The notes: generated by a model from the sequence alone, not told the origin. A DNA stretch of 64,000 nucleotides from an uncultured Eubacteriales bacterium (GCA_934489945.1 CAKSSY010000002.1:14858-78857); one strand, 5' to 3'. Positions 38,729 to 47,285 are shown, numbered from the stretch's first letter. Numbers and translations: made by a program.

Positions 38729-40012
38729 TTATTCTTCGTAATAATCTTTCTCGGTATAGGTAAGCCGTTCCCATGACGACGGCGCGTCTCCAAAATCCGG
38801 AATGTCCATAAGGATTCCGCCCCGAAGAGCCGATTCGTGCGCTACAAGCCCCGGAATCATGTAACGTGCCGAATCCCATGCGTTGTTCGGAGGCAACTTT
38901 TCCTCCATGACCGCACGGATGAAATCGTCCACCAGAAAAGGATGGGAATTGAAATGCGAAAACGGCGCGATATCACGGAACCCCTTCGGCAGACGGCTCT
39001 TGTCCTGAACCGGAGAGAACCCTTTGATATACCGTATCGAAATAGGATCGCTGGACCAATCGATCTTTCCCGCCCTTTTGTCGGCAATGTAGTCGTCACA
39101 ATTTACAAATTCGTCGAGATATTCGATGTGCGGTTTCTTGTCCTCACCCATCTTGACGGCGGAAACGCCGCGCTGAAAGGTGTGTTGCGTCACACTGCAC
39201 TCATAGGCACCCTTGTCCCCGTAAAACGCCGTGATGTAAGAAGACGGCTTGTTGATGCCGACCCGGCGGAATTCGTTGATCCGCACTACACCGCCACCCG
39301 ACATCCGGAAGATTGCCGTCTCGTTGGAGAAGGGATTGTCCCAGTTGTTTTTGCCGACACCGAAAATGTCGTCGGTATGAAAATTGTCATCCAGTCCCAT
39401 ACAGGAAACCTTGGTAGCATACTCATCAATTGCCGAAAACACCATGGAAATGGAGTGCGTGGGATAGAACATCGGCGGAATCCCCGCCACACGTTGCCAA
39501 TGTTCACCACCGCTACGGCTGAACGAACTGTACATTTCGGAAATGTCGTGATAATACTGCGCCTCGGCGTACACGAATTTTCCAAAACCGCCCTCCCGGT
39601 ATTTTTCACGGCAATAGATGGCACAGGGATAATAATAACAGGTTTCGCCCATCATATAGACAAGTCCCGTTTTCTTTACCTTTTCAATAATCTCCCCGAT
39701 TTCTTCAATCGTGCAGGCGATCGGCACGGCACTGTAGACATTCTTGCCCGCGTCAAGTGCCTGCAACACCATCGGTCCATGAAGATGACGCTGCGTAAAA
39801 ATTCCGATGCAATTGAGGTCTTTTCCTTCTTTCAACATCTCGTCAAGCGAATGGTAAAGACGACTTACGCCGTGCTTTGCGCCGCTCTCGGTCAGTCTGC
39901 CATCATCCAGATCGGCAATTGCGAGTTCTTCCACATCTGGATGTTCGTGAAACAGCCGGATAAAATCATCCGAAAAGTTTCCCGCCCCCACAATTCCCAT
40001 ACGCGCTTTCAT
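38729..40012 (-). CDS. Gfo/Idh/MocA-like protein of a long subfamily, EKP motif replaced (copy A)
   Basis: A 427-residue paralogue of the next gene, with blocks shared nearly residue for residue: IFTQRHLHGPMVL, GKNVYSAVPIACTIEEIGEI, GETCYYYPCAIYCR and EFRRVGINKPSSYIT. Again AVP stands where EKP is expected. The N-terminal Rossmann reads MGIVGAGNFSDDF. The ATG at 40012 has AAGGAG nine bases upstream; two earlier Met codons lack a site. First gene of the operon, about 20 bases after the predicted transcription start. Confidence 0.86.
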   Translation of the reverse strand: MKARMGIVGAGNFSDDFIRLFHEHPDVEELAIADLDDGRLTESGAKHGVSRLYHSLDEMLKEGKDLNCIGIFTQRHLHGPMVLQALDAGKNVYSAVPIACTIEEIGEIIEKVKKTGLVYMMGETCYYYPCAIYCREKYREGGFGKFVYAEAQYYHDISEMYSSFSRSGGEHWQRVAGIPPMFYPTHSISMVFSAIDEYATKVSCMGLDDNFHTDDIFGVGKNNWDNPFSNETAIFRMSGGGVVRINEFRRVGINKPSSYITAFYGDKGAYECSVTQHTFQRGVSAVKMGEDKKPHIEYLDEFVNCDDYIADKRAGKIDWSSDPISIRYIKGFSPVQDKSRLPKGFRDIAPFSHFNSHPFLVDDFIRAVMEEKLPPNNAWDSARYMIPGLVAHESALRGGILMDIPDFGDAPSSWERLTYTEKDYYEE

Positions 40013-40037
40013 TCTCCGATTCTCCTTGTTTTTCTTC

Positions 40038-40073
40038 ATTGTACCACGTCCCGTCACATCCTGCAAGCAGGAT
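40038..40073 (-). promoter_or_regulatory. Promoter of the first Gfo/Idh operon with operator-like palindrome
   Basis: Read leftward: TTGCAG (40061-40066), 17-bp spacer, TACAAT (40038-40043). A perfect 7-bp inverted repeat with a 2-base centre, ATCCTGC-AA-GCAGGAT (40058-40073), covers the -35 box and is a candidate binding site for a regulator. Confidence 0.78.
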
Positions 40074-40108
40074 AACAAACTTTTCTATAACAAAATAAAC
40101 TTTTTTTC

Positions 40109-40137
40109 TTGTAAAATGCGTTTTTCCGTGATATAAT
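40109..40137 (+). promoter_or_regulatory. Promoter of the first AraC regulator gene
   Basis: TTGTAA (40109-40114), 17-bp spacer, TATAAT (40132-40137). Upstream lie two similar stretches, ATAACAAACTTTT and ATAACAAAATAAACTTTT, possible direct-repeat half sites for an AraC protein between the two divergent promoters. Confidence 0.82.
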
Positions 40138-40165
40138 TATAAAAAAAGAGACAAGGAGAAAAACC

Positions 40166-41008
40166 ATGGAACTGCGGGACCTCAATCCCTGCCTGCGTTT
40201 CGTACAAAAACGCTCGGTCACGGTATCTTATAAAGAAAACGTATATGCCTATGACTTCCGTTTGTTTTATCTCCTTTCGGGGCGGCTTGATATCAAGGTG
40301 GAGGACAAAATGTATATGCTGTCGCCCGATCAGGTGCTTTTTATTCCTCCTGCCATTCCGTATCGCGTCTACGCATCGGAGGAAAACGAATTCATCATTC
40401 TGAATTTCGATATGACCCAGAAATATGCTGCCACATCATCCATCACCCCCGACTACGCAAAGTATTTTGATGCCCGACACGTCATCAATCCCGAAACCGT
40501 CTCCGAGCTTTCCGTCACAACCCTGTTTGAAACACCTGACAGTGCACGGGAAGAAATCAATGCCCTGCATAATTGTTGGCTCGAGGAAATCCTGTATTAT
40601 AAGGAAGAAAGCGACACGCGGTTGAAGTTGCTTCTGTTGTCACTCCTTGCTGCCAAACAATCCTCCTCGCCCAGCCACCCTCACATCGTGAATCGAATCC
40701 TCCGGTATATCGGCGACCATTATCGGGAGCCGCTTACGGCGGAGAGACTCGCACGGGAATTTCTTTACCACCCCAATCACCTCGGACGCGTTTTCCGTGA
40801 AGCAACCGGTGTCAGTCTGCATCGGTATGTCATAGACTGCCGCTTGCGGGAAGCGAAGGAGCTGCTTTCGACCACCGATAAAAGTATCGAAACCATCGCG
40901 CAACAGACAGGCTTTGAATCTCCGTCCTATTTCTCCAAATATTTCCGCCAAAAAACCGGTGTCTCCCCGTTCGCCTACCGGGAGAGCCATAAAAAATGGT
41001 TGTTCTGA
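40166..41008 (+). CDS. AraC-family regulator of the first Gfo/Idh operon
   Basis: A 280-residue protein. The N-terminal 130 residues form a cupin-type sensor (FYLLSGRLDIKVEDKMYMLS, VLFIPPAIPYRV). The C-terminal 100 residues have the two helix-turn-helix units of AraC (LTAERLAREFLYHPNHLGRVF and IETIAQQTGFESPSYFSKYF). This is the usual layout of sugar-responsive activators. It diverges from the Gfo/Idh-isomerase operon 150 bases away, so it is the likely regulator; the ligand is unknown. Confidence 0.92.
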   Translation: MELRDLNPCLRFVQKRSVTVSYKENVYAYDFRLFYLLSGRLDIKVEDKMYMLSPDQVLFIPPAIPYRVYASEENEFIILNFDMTQKYAATSSITPDYAKYFDARHVINPETVSELSVTTLFETPDSAREEINALHNCWLEEILYYKEESDTRLKLLLLSLLAAKQSSSPSHPHIVNRILRYIGDHYREPLTAERLAREFLYHPNHLGRVFREATGVSLHRYVIDCRLREAKELLSTTDKSIETIAQQTGFESPSYFSKYFRQKTGVSPFAYRESHKKWLF

Positions 41009-41014
41009 CCGCTC

Positions 41015-41043
41015 TTGCAATCGGTTGTGGATTGTGGTATAAT
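41015..41043 (+). promoter_or_regulatory. Promoter of the RlmI-like methyltransferase gene
   Basis: TTGCAA (41015-41020), 17-bp spacer, TATAAT (41038-41043), just after the AraC stop codon. Confidence 0.87.
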
Positions 41044-41091
41044 AAGGAAATGAAAATTCGCCGCAGATGCGGCTGTTGAAAAGAGATCACT

Positions 41092-42312
41092 ATGAAAAAC
41101 GAACGTCCTTATCCCGCACTCACTGTCACCCGTAAGGGACAAATGTTTCTGGAAGGCGGACACGTCTGGGCTTACGCTGAAGAAATCACCTCGCCGACCG
41201 ACGACATTCCCAACGGAAGTCTTGTCGATGTCGTCAGTGACAAGGGAAAATATATCGGCACCGGATTGTTCAGTAAACATTCCAAAATCCGCGTCCGCCT
41301 GCTGTCACGCAACGCCAATGACCGGTTTGATGCTTCTTTCTGGCATCGCCGCGTCCGCTATGCGCTTGACTATCGGAAAACCGTCTACGGCGACGATACT
41401 GCCGCCTGCCGCCTTGTGTTCGGAGAAGCCGATGGCTTTCCCGGGTTCACCGTTGACCGTTACGGGGATATTCTCGTCACCCAGACACTCTCTTTCGGTA
41501 TGGACAAAATCAAGCCAATGCTCTTCCCGATTCTCGTCGAAGAACTCGCCGCGGACAAACAGAACGTAAACGGCATTTTTGAACGCAACGATGTGGCAAT
41601 CCGGACTTTGGAGGGACTGGAACAGAATAAGGGATGGTTTCCGGGCTTCGTCGGAGATACCGTCAAAACCATTATCACGGAAAACGGTGTCCGCTACCAT
41701 GTTGATGTGGAAAACGGACAAAAAACCGGCTTTTTCCTCGATCAACGCCTCAATCGGCGCGCCCTTTCGGAAATTGCACACGGAAAGACGGTTCTGGATT
41801 GCTTTACGCATACGGGATCGTTTGCCCTCAATGCCGTAGCGGGTGGCGCGGCACATGTCACCGCTGTCGACATTTCGGACGATGCCATCGCCCTCGCCAA
41901 GCAGAACGCACAACTCAACGACGCAACCGACAAAATGGATTTTCTCTGTACCGATGTTTTCGACCTGCTCCCCGCCCTCGAAAAACAGGGAAAATCTCCC
42001 TATAATCTGATTGTCCTGGATCCGCCCGCCTTTACCAAATCCCGAAAAACCGTGGGAAATGCCGAACGCGGGTATAAGGAGATCAACTATCGTGCTATGA
42101 AGCTGTTGCCGCGCGGGGGATATCTTGCCACCTGCTCCTGCTCACACTTTATGGAAAGCAGCCTGTTTGAAAAAATGCTTCATGATGCCGCGAAGGATGC
42201 CGGGGTTTCTCTGCGTCGAATCCGGATGCTCCAGCAGGCACCCGACCACCCGATCCTCATGAATGTTCCCGAGACCGATTACCTCAAATTTTACCTGTTT
42301 CAGGTCGTATAA
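41092..42312 (+). CDS. RlmI-like class I SAM-dependent rRNA (cytosine-C5) methyltransferase
   Basis: A 406-residue protein. The N-terminal PUA-like domain (LTVTRKGQMFLEGGHVWAYA, then IGTGLFS) is followed by an RNA-binding middle part and the methyltransferase fold: motif I region VLDCFTHTGSFALNA, acidic end of strand 2 AVDISDDA, and LIVLDPPAFTKS, the DPPAF/Y signature; a Cys pair lies in ATCSCSHF. This fits the RlmI family that methylates 23S rRNA at C5 of a cytosine, though paralogues with other targets exist. It probably shares a transcript with larA (11 bases apart). Confidence 0.9.
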   Translation: MKNERPYPALTVTRKGQMFLEGGHVWAYAEEITSPTDDIPNGSLVDVVSDKGKYIGTGLFSKHSKIRVRLLSRNANDRFDASFWHRRVRYALDYRKTVYGDDTAACRLVFGEADGFPGFTVDRYGDILVTQTLSFGMDKIKPMLFPILVEELAADKQNVNGIFERNDVAIRTLEGLEQNKGWFPGFVGDTVKTIITENGVRYHVDVENGQKTGFFLDQRLNRRALSEIAHGKTVLDCFTHTGSFALNAVAGGAAHVTAVDISDDAIALAKQNAQLNDATDKMDFLCTDVFDLLPALEKQGKSPYNLIVLDPPAFTKSRKTVGNAERGYKEINYRAMKLLPRGGYLATCSCSHFMESSLFEKMLHDAAKDAGVSLRRIRMLQQAPDHPILMNVPETDYLKFYLFQVV

Positions 42313-42323
42313 GGAGAAATGCC

Positions 42324-43604
42324 ATGACCGAAATCAACCTTCCTTTCGGAAAAGAGACACTCCCCCTCCGTATCGCCGACAATCACCTTGCCGCCATTCT
42401 CACCTCGGATATTCATAACTACATTCCCGGAAAAAGCGGCGCGGAACTTGTCCGGGAGGCATTGGAGCATCCTGTCGGCACACCCCGACTTTGTGACATG
42501 GCAGAAGGAAAAAATAAGGTGGTCGTCATATCCTCCGATCACACACGACCCGTTCCCAGTCATATTATCATGCCCCTGTTGCTTGCAGAGATCCGCCGCG
42601 GAAATCCCGATGCCGACATTACCATCCTTGTCGCCACGGGACTGCACCGCTCCACGACACGAGACGAATTGCGGGATAAATACGGAGAAGAGATTTTCAA
42701 CCGTGAAAAAATCGTGATCCATGATTGCGATGACGAAAAGAATCTCGTTCGTGTAGGCAAACTCCCCTCCGGCGGCGAACTGATTCTGAATCGCCTTGCC
42801 GTGGAAGCGGATCTTCTGGTAGCCGAGGGATTCATTGAACCGCATTTCTTTGCCGGATTTTCAGGCGGCAGAAAGAGCGTCCTGCCCGGAATTGCAAGCC
42901 GTAAGACCGTGATTTATAACCACAATTCGACATTTATCGCGAACGAAAACGCACGCACGGGAAAACTGGACGGCAACCCCATTCACACCGATATGCTGTA
43001 TGCCGCAAGAGCCGCAAGACTTGACTTTATCGTCAATGTCGTCATTGATGCCGCTCACGAACCCATTTATGCCGTGGCGGGCGATTGCGATCTTGCCCAC
43101 CGAGTCGGGAGAGAGTTCCTTGCCTCCCATTGCCGGAAGAAAGCCGTTCCCGCCGACATCGCCATCTCCACCAACGGCGGCTATCCGCTCGACCAGAACC
43201 TCTATCAGGCAGTCAAGGGCATGACAGCGGCAGAAGCCACCGTTCGCGAAGGCGGTGTCATTGTTATGGTTGCCAAGGCGGTGGACGGTCACGGCGGGGA
43301 ATCTTTTTATAAAACCTTCCGGGATGCCGCGGATCTGCCCGCACTCATGCAGTCCTTCCTCGATCGCAAGCCCGAGGATACGATTGTGGACCAGTGGGAA
43401 TCGCAGATTCTTGCGCGGATTCTCCTGAAATGCCGCGTAATTTTTGTCTCTTCCTGCCCGGATGAGCTCATCCGTGAGATGCACATGATCCCTGCCCATA
43501 CCATGGACGAGGCAATGGAAAACGCCATACGCCTTGTGGGAAAAGAGGACTATCGGGTAACGATCATTCCCGATGGTGTCTCGGTGATTGTGGAGCCGGC
43601 ATGA
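42324..43604 (+). CDS. larA: LarA-family nickel-pincer racemase homologue
   Basis: A 426-residue protein. Residues that bind the nickel-pincer cofactor or substrate in LarA have counterparts here: SDHTRPVPSH, GLHRST and EPHFFAGFSGGRKSVLPGI with the cofactor-binding Lys. Known members racemise lactate or other 2-hydroxyacids, or epimerise related compounds, so the substrate is open. The maturation genes larB, larC and larE are not in this window; they would have to be elsewhere for the enzyme to work. AAGGAGAAATGCC precedes the ATG, and the stop overlaps the next gene by ATGA. Confidence 0.88.
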   Translation: MTEINLPFGKETLPLRIADNHLAAILTSDIHNYIPGKSGAELVREALEHPVGTPRLCDMAEGKNKVVVISSDHTRPVPSHIIMPLLLAEIRRGNPDADITILVATGLHRSTTRDELRDKYGEEIFNREKIVIHDCDDEKNLVRVGKLPSGGELILNRLAVEADLLVAEGFIEPHFFAGFSGGRKSVLPGIASRKTVIYNHNSTFIANENARTGKLDGNPIHTDMLYAARAARLDFIVNVVIDAAHEPIYAVAGDCDLAHRVGREFLASHCRKKAVPADIAISTNGGYPLDQNLYQAVKGMTAAEATVREGGVIVMVAKAVDGHGGESFYKTFRDAADLPALMQSFLDRKPEDTIVDQWESQILARILLKCRVIFVSSCPDELIREMHMIPAHTMDEAMENAIRLVGKEDYRVTIIPDGVSVIVEPA

Positions 43605-44509
43605 ATAAACAGGAATCTGTTCGAATCAGTGCCGGTATCGGAACCCTTATCACCGCCCAAAATCCCGTCATTTCCTATACCGCCGACGATGTAGAGAAAG
43701 CCAAAGCCTCCTACGACGCGGCAGAACTTGCCGAAATGCGGGAACTGGGGCTTCTCGGAGAAGATTTTGAAGCCTATTTCGTAATTCGTGAATTTTGCGA
43801 ACGCATCGGCTTGGGGGATGCGGCGGACGGCACATATATTCTGAAACTGTTTCAGAATTCCCGTCGGTTGGATGCCGATGCCTTTCTCCGTGACCCATAC
43901 CTCCGCACGGTCAGCGTAACGGAGAAACAAATCGGTCGTTTTCTCCTGACGAATGCCGAATATGAACACGGCGAAATCTTTCTCTATGATATGCCGGACT
44001 TTACCGCTCCCATCGTAGTTCCGAAAATCGGCTTTTTTAACCGCCGTGTGCGCTTTCCGACCCTGTATGAAGGCAGTATGCCGTGGATCAGCGTCTGTCC
44101 TTCCGAAGTCAATTCCATGGAAAAAGAGATTGCCGCGGCGCACGGACGTGTGCTGGTTCTCGGACTCGGGCTCGGCTACTATCCCTTCCGCATCTCTGCC
44201 AAGCCGGAGGTGGAAAGTATCACGATTATTGAATTACAGAAAACGATCATAGATATATTTTGCGAAAACCTCCTTCCGCAGTTTCCCGAACGCCAAAAAA
44301 TACGGATTGTGAGAGGAGATGCCATCGCTTATCTTGGCTCGGTACGCGACGGAGACTATGACTTCTGTTTTGCCGACATCTGGGAAGGTGTCGTCGACGG
44401 CGTTCCGCTCTATGAAAAGATTCGTCCGCACGAACACCGCCTTTTCTCTACCCATTTCACCTATTGGATCGGCGACCAGCTTTCTTATCTGTCGGAAACA
44501 GAAAAATAA
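43601..44509 (+). CDS. SAM-binding (spermidine-synthase-like) protein of unknown target
   Basis: A 302-residue protein. The C-terminal half has a Rossmann methyltransferase core: VLVLGLGLGYYPFRIS (motif I), ITIIELQKTIIDIFCENLL (strand 2 with the acidic residue), RIVRGDAIAYLG and DFCFADIWEGVVDGVPLY. The spacing resembles spermidine-synthase-type folds. The N-terminal 150 residues are not a domain I recognise. Translation is coupled to larA by an ATGA overlap, so a role with the LarA product is likely but undefined. Confidence 0.8.
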   Translation: MNKQESVRISAGIGTLITAQNPVISYTADDVEKAKASYDAAELAEMRELGLLGEDFEAYFVIREFCERIGLGDAADGTYILKLFQNSRRLDADAFLRDPYLRTVSVTEKQIGRFLLTNAEYEHGEIFLYDMPDFTAPIVVPKIGFFNRRVRFPTLYEGSMPWISVCPSEVNSMEKEIAAAHGRVLVLGLGLGYYPFRISAKPEVESITIIELQKTIIDIFCENLLPQFPERQKIRIVRGDAIAYLGSVRDGDYDFCFADIWEGVVDGVPLYEKIRPHEHRLFSTHFTYWIGDQLSYLSETEK

Positions 44510-44518
44510 AAACGAAGG

Positions 44519-44551
44519 GGTGGAAAAAACTCAAAATGAGTTTTTTCCACC
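44519..44551 (+). terminator. Terminator of the rlmI-larA-methyltransferase unit
   Basis: A 15-bp perfect stem (GGTGGAAAAA at the base, loop AAA; arms 44519-44533 and 44537-44551) followed by TCATTTTCTTTT. Its inner part, arm AAAAAACTCA with loop AAA, is identical to that of the terminator at 52767-52795. Confidence 0.9.
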
Positions 44552-44614
44552 TCATTTTCTTTTGCATATTTTCGGTGTTCAACACATAAAATTTCGAGAG
44601 GGGAGGCGATCCGA

Positions 44615-45046
44615 ACGGAGTTCCTATGGAAATGCCGCAACGTAAACATACGGGAAGACGGGGTAACACTTGTACGCGGCTCCTTTCGTTATCCCGTTCT
44701 GCCGAAAGAGGATCTCTACGGCGAACTTGCCGAAAAATGCGAGAACTGGCTCCGCGCGGAGCTTGCGCCTGTCGCGGCGCGGGAATACGCCGAATTCCCC
44801 TCGGCAAAAAAACACTTTTTCTTTCCCTCCTATGACTACCGCTTTGAGGTACAGACGACAGAAAAAACGGCATCAAGCGTCACTCTGAAGCTGCAAGTGA
44901 CGCTTGCACGCCGCCATACACACGAGCCACCGGTTCATACCGAAAGTCTTGAGACCTTCCGCCTGTCGGATATGCGACTCCTGCCGCCGGTGCGACAAAA
45001 GAAAACGAAATCCTCTGACAAACATCCCCCCGATGCACACTCGTGA
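44615..45046 (+). CDS. Unrecognised protein-coding frame with ACG in place of a start codon
   Basis: The frame is open from 44540 to the TGA at 45044-45046 but holds no ATG, GTG or TTG before residue 90. From ACG at 44615 it gives 143 residues; AGGGGAGG ends eight bases before this ACG, ideal Shine-Dalgarno spacing. The product reads like a real soluble protein: EFLWKCRNVNIREDG, VRGSFRYPVLPKEDLYGEL, CENWLRAELAPVAAREY, HFFFPSYDYRFEVQ, VTLKLQVTLARRH and TESLETFRLSDMRLLPP, with codon use like its neighbours. Either ACG is used as a rare start, or an ATG was lost by one T-to-C change and the gene is dying. An ATG at 44626 in another frame (GGAG five bases upstream) gives an unlikely Arg-rich product. 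Family unknown. Confidence 0.6.
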   Translation, partial: TEFLWKCRNVNIREDGVTLVRGSFRYPVLPKEDLYGELAEKCENWLRAELAPVAAREYAEFPSAKKHFFFPSYDYRFEVQTTEKTASSVTLKLQVTLARRHTHEPPVHTESLETFRLSDMRLLPPVRQKKTKSSDKHPPDAHS

Positions 45047-45057
45047 ATCGGGGGGAT
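45024..45057. terminator. Bidirectional terminator overlapping the stop codon
   Basis: ATCCCCCCGAT (45024-45034) pairs perfectly with ATCGGGGGGAT (45047-45057); the stop of the ACG-start frame lies in the loop. It also ends the converging glycyl-radical-enzyme operon. Confidence 0.82.
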
Positions 45058-45061
45058 TGCT

Positions 45062-47275
45062 TTACATACCTTCCAGGAATCTGTCCACCACAAGCTGGCG
45101 GAATTGCGGAGAAAGCGATGCAAAATACGCCGTAAAACCTGTCACACGCACCACCAGATCGGGATAGGCTTCCGGATCCCGATTTGCCGCCATCAGTTTT
45201 TCTCCGTCGAGAATATTGATGTTGATCAGTGTTCCGCCACGCTTGAAATGCCCCTCAATAAAGGCAAGAATAATGTCCACACCGTGTTCGTCCGCGGCAA
45301 CCTTCGGATCAAATTCAATCTGAAGCGGCGCGGTATTACCGTAACCGCACTGCACATCGGCAATCCCGTTCGACTGTGCCGTAACCGCACCGTCCACACG
45401 GAAGTGGGGGTTCGGGTTCGCACCGTGCGAAATCGGCTCTCCGCGTCGACGACCGTTCGGCGTGGCACCGACCACACTTCCGTATTCAATCGTCCGCGCC
45501 CATGAGAACCACCCCGGCACCAATGTCCGACCGCCCGGCATCGGCTGTGCTTTGACAGCCTTCACCCATGTTTCGGTCAGCCGCTTGGCAAACTCGTCGG
45601 AAATTGTCCCGCCGTGACAGTATTTCGGTGACGTATTCATCATCAGCCGCAGACTTTCATCGGCAAAATTGTTGTCGAGTGCCTCGTAGAGTTCGTCCCA
45701 CGTCAGTTTCTTTTCTCTCTCAATGCGTGTCACAACGGCACCGAAAGAATCGGCAACCACGGCAAGTCCCGCACCGTCCACACCGATCGTGAAAAGCCGT
45801 GCACACTCGGAGGCATCCAGCCCCTTCTCCAACGAACCGGCAAACATCAGATTCATGATCAATTCGGGCGTCACATCGTGAATGTGATCCAGATGCAGGT
45901 TGACCCCCGCCGCCGTGACCTCAATGGCTTTTTTCAGATGTTTTTCAAAGAGCGAATACAGTTTCTCGCTTGAGCGTTCCGTCTCTGTTCGCATTTCTTC
46001 CAATGCCACTTCCAAAACTTTGGCAATGTTGATCTTTACCGTGTCGTTCATCGGAAACTCCAAACCGGGAACACACATCCAGTTGCAACCGACCGCAATA
46101 CGGCGACGCGCAGTCTCTTTGTCCACACCGTTTCTCATGTAGCCTTCGCAGAGTGTCTTGTCGCCGCAGAAACGTGGCCATCCGTTTTTGTTTTTCAAAA
46201 GACAGGCGACGGCTTTCCGAAGGAAAACCCGATCGCAGTTTTCGTGAACCCGAACGGTTAAATTGCAGGAAATATTGATGGAATCGGCGGCATCAAGAAT
46301 CAGATAAGAAAGATGATTGGTCAGATCTCGGTCTTTTTCGTCCACACCCGAAATCTGATAATAGTGCGGATCAATGAGAAGCAGATTGGCAATCAGAAAT
46401 TTCGCCGTTTCATCATCCAGAATTCCTGCCCTGATGTCGTTTTCATAGTAAGGCAGAAGAAGTGTGTCCAACTGAAATCCGGCACCGTCGCGCGTATAAA
46501 TACGCGCGGCGCAGTTGAAGAACGCCACCCATTGGCAAGCCTCGTGAAAGGTTTTCGGTGCATTCAGCCGCACAGCTTCACAAACGACAAGCATCTTTTC
46601 AAGCGATTCCCGAATCTCCGGACGTTCCTCCCCGGGAATCATCTCGCGGATCTTCTCAATATGCCGATCCACAAAGGCGATAATGGCACGGACACAACGC
46701 TCCTCAGCATCGTAAAAATCCTTTTTGTCGGGATGGAGCTTGCGGTACTTTTCGATCTTCTCCAAAAAACCGCCGAATCCGAGCGAAAGACCGATGGAAT
46801 AATCGCAGGCAAAATGCGCGTCACCGTCGATACCGGTCTGAATATTGTACTTTTTCTGAAGCGGTTTCAACTCATCATAGGGAAAATGCTTTTCGTCCCA
46901 CCGCTTGCTCCATTGTGCGGTAGCACCGTTCAGAATGGCACAGAGCTTCTCGTTCTTTTTGATCCAATCCGGCATATAATGTACATCGCCGCGGTAGTTG
47001 ACCAGCATATCGCGCCACCTGCCGCAAAGCATTTCCATCGGATCGACATAGGCAGGATGCGCCCCGATCACACGGCAGAAATTCTCTGCCATACCGTCAA
47101 GTCCGTAAAAACTGCCGTTTTCGCTGTTGTATGCCGGCTCCACATAATACCCCTCCGGCAACGGAACGGTACCGAAATCATCAAGATCGGTATAGCCGTT
47201 CTGCCGCTTTTTGGCAAGTGTATGTTCAATTTTGGTTTTCCGCATAGCACAAAGTCTGTCCCGATAACTCAACAT
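45062..47275 (-). CDS. Glycyl radical enzyme (pyruvate formate-lyase family), unknown substrate
   Basis: A 737-residue protein of GRE size. The C-terminal radical loop is intact: RVTGFTAYFASLSPQFRQ, with the radical Gly near 713. The thiyl-Cys loop reads AVGCNWMCVPGLEFPMND (Cys 397 and 401), so the residue two after the first Cys is Trp, not the Glu of dehydratase-type GREs (CxE); PFL's CC pair is also absent. It therefore is neither a classical PFL nor a glycerol/choline-type eliminase by motif. RBS GAGGA is seven bases before the ATG. It is last in the second operon after four Gfo/Idh enzymes, suggesting radical C-C or C-O cleavage of an oxidised sugar or cyclitol (inference). No radical-SAM activating enzyme is in the window. 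Confidence 0.9.
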   Translation of the reverse strand: MLSYRDRLCAMRKTKIEHTLAKKRQNGYTDLDDFGTVPLPEGYYVEPAYNSENGSFYGLDGMAENFCRVIGAHPAYVDPMEMLCGRWRDMLVNYRGDVHYMPDWIKKNEKLCAILNGATAQWSKRWDEKHFPYDELKPLQKKYNIQTGIDGDAHFACDYSIGLSLGFGGFLEKIEKYRKLHPDKKDFYDAEERCVRAIIAFVDRHIEKIREMIPGEERPEIRESLEKMLVVCEAVRLNAPKTFHEACQWVAFFNCAARIYTRDGAGFQLDTLLLPYYENDIRAGILDDETAKFLIANLLLIDPHYYQISGVDEKDRDLTNHLSYLILDAADSINISCNLTVRVHENCDRVFLRKAVACLLKNKNGWPRFCGDKTLCEGYMRNGVDKETARRRIAVGCNWMCVPGLEFPMNDTVKINIAKVLEVALEEMRTETERSSEKLYSLFEKHLKKAIEVTAAGVNLHLDHIHDVTPELIMNLMFAGSLEKGLDASECARLFTIGVDGAGLAVVADSFGAVVTRIEREKKLTWDELYEALDNNFADESLRLMMNTSPKYCHGGTISDEFAKRLTETWVKAVKAQPMPGGRTLVPGWFSWARTIEYGSVVGATPNGRRRGEPISHGANPNPHFRVDGAVTAQSNGIADVQCGYGNTAPLQIEFDPKVAADEHGVDIILAFIEGHFKRGGTLININILDGEKLMAANRDPEAYPDLVVRVTGFTAYFASLSPQFRQLVVDRFLEGM

Positions 47276-47285
47276 CTTTCATTCC

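Noticed and set aside
44626..44835. Plus-strand 69-codon frame starting at ATG 44626
   Set aside because: Although GGAG lies five bases upstream, the product is Arg/Cys/Ser-rich and the overlapping ACG-start frame looks far more protein-like and runs twice as far.
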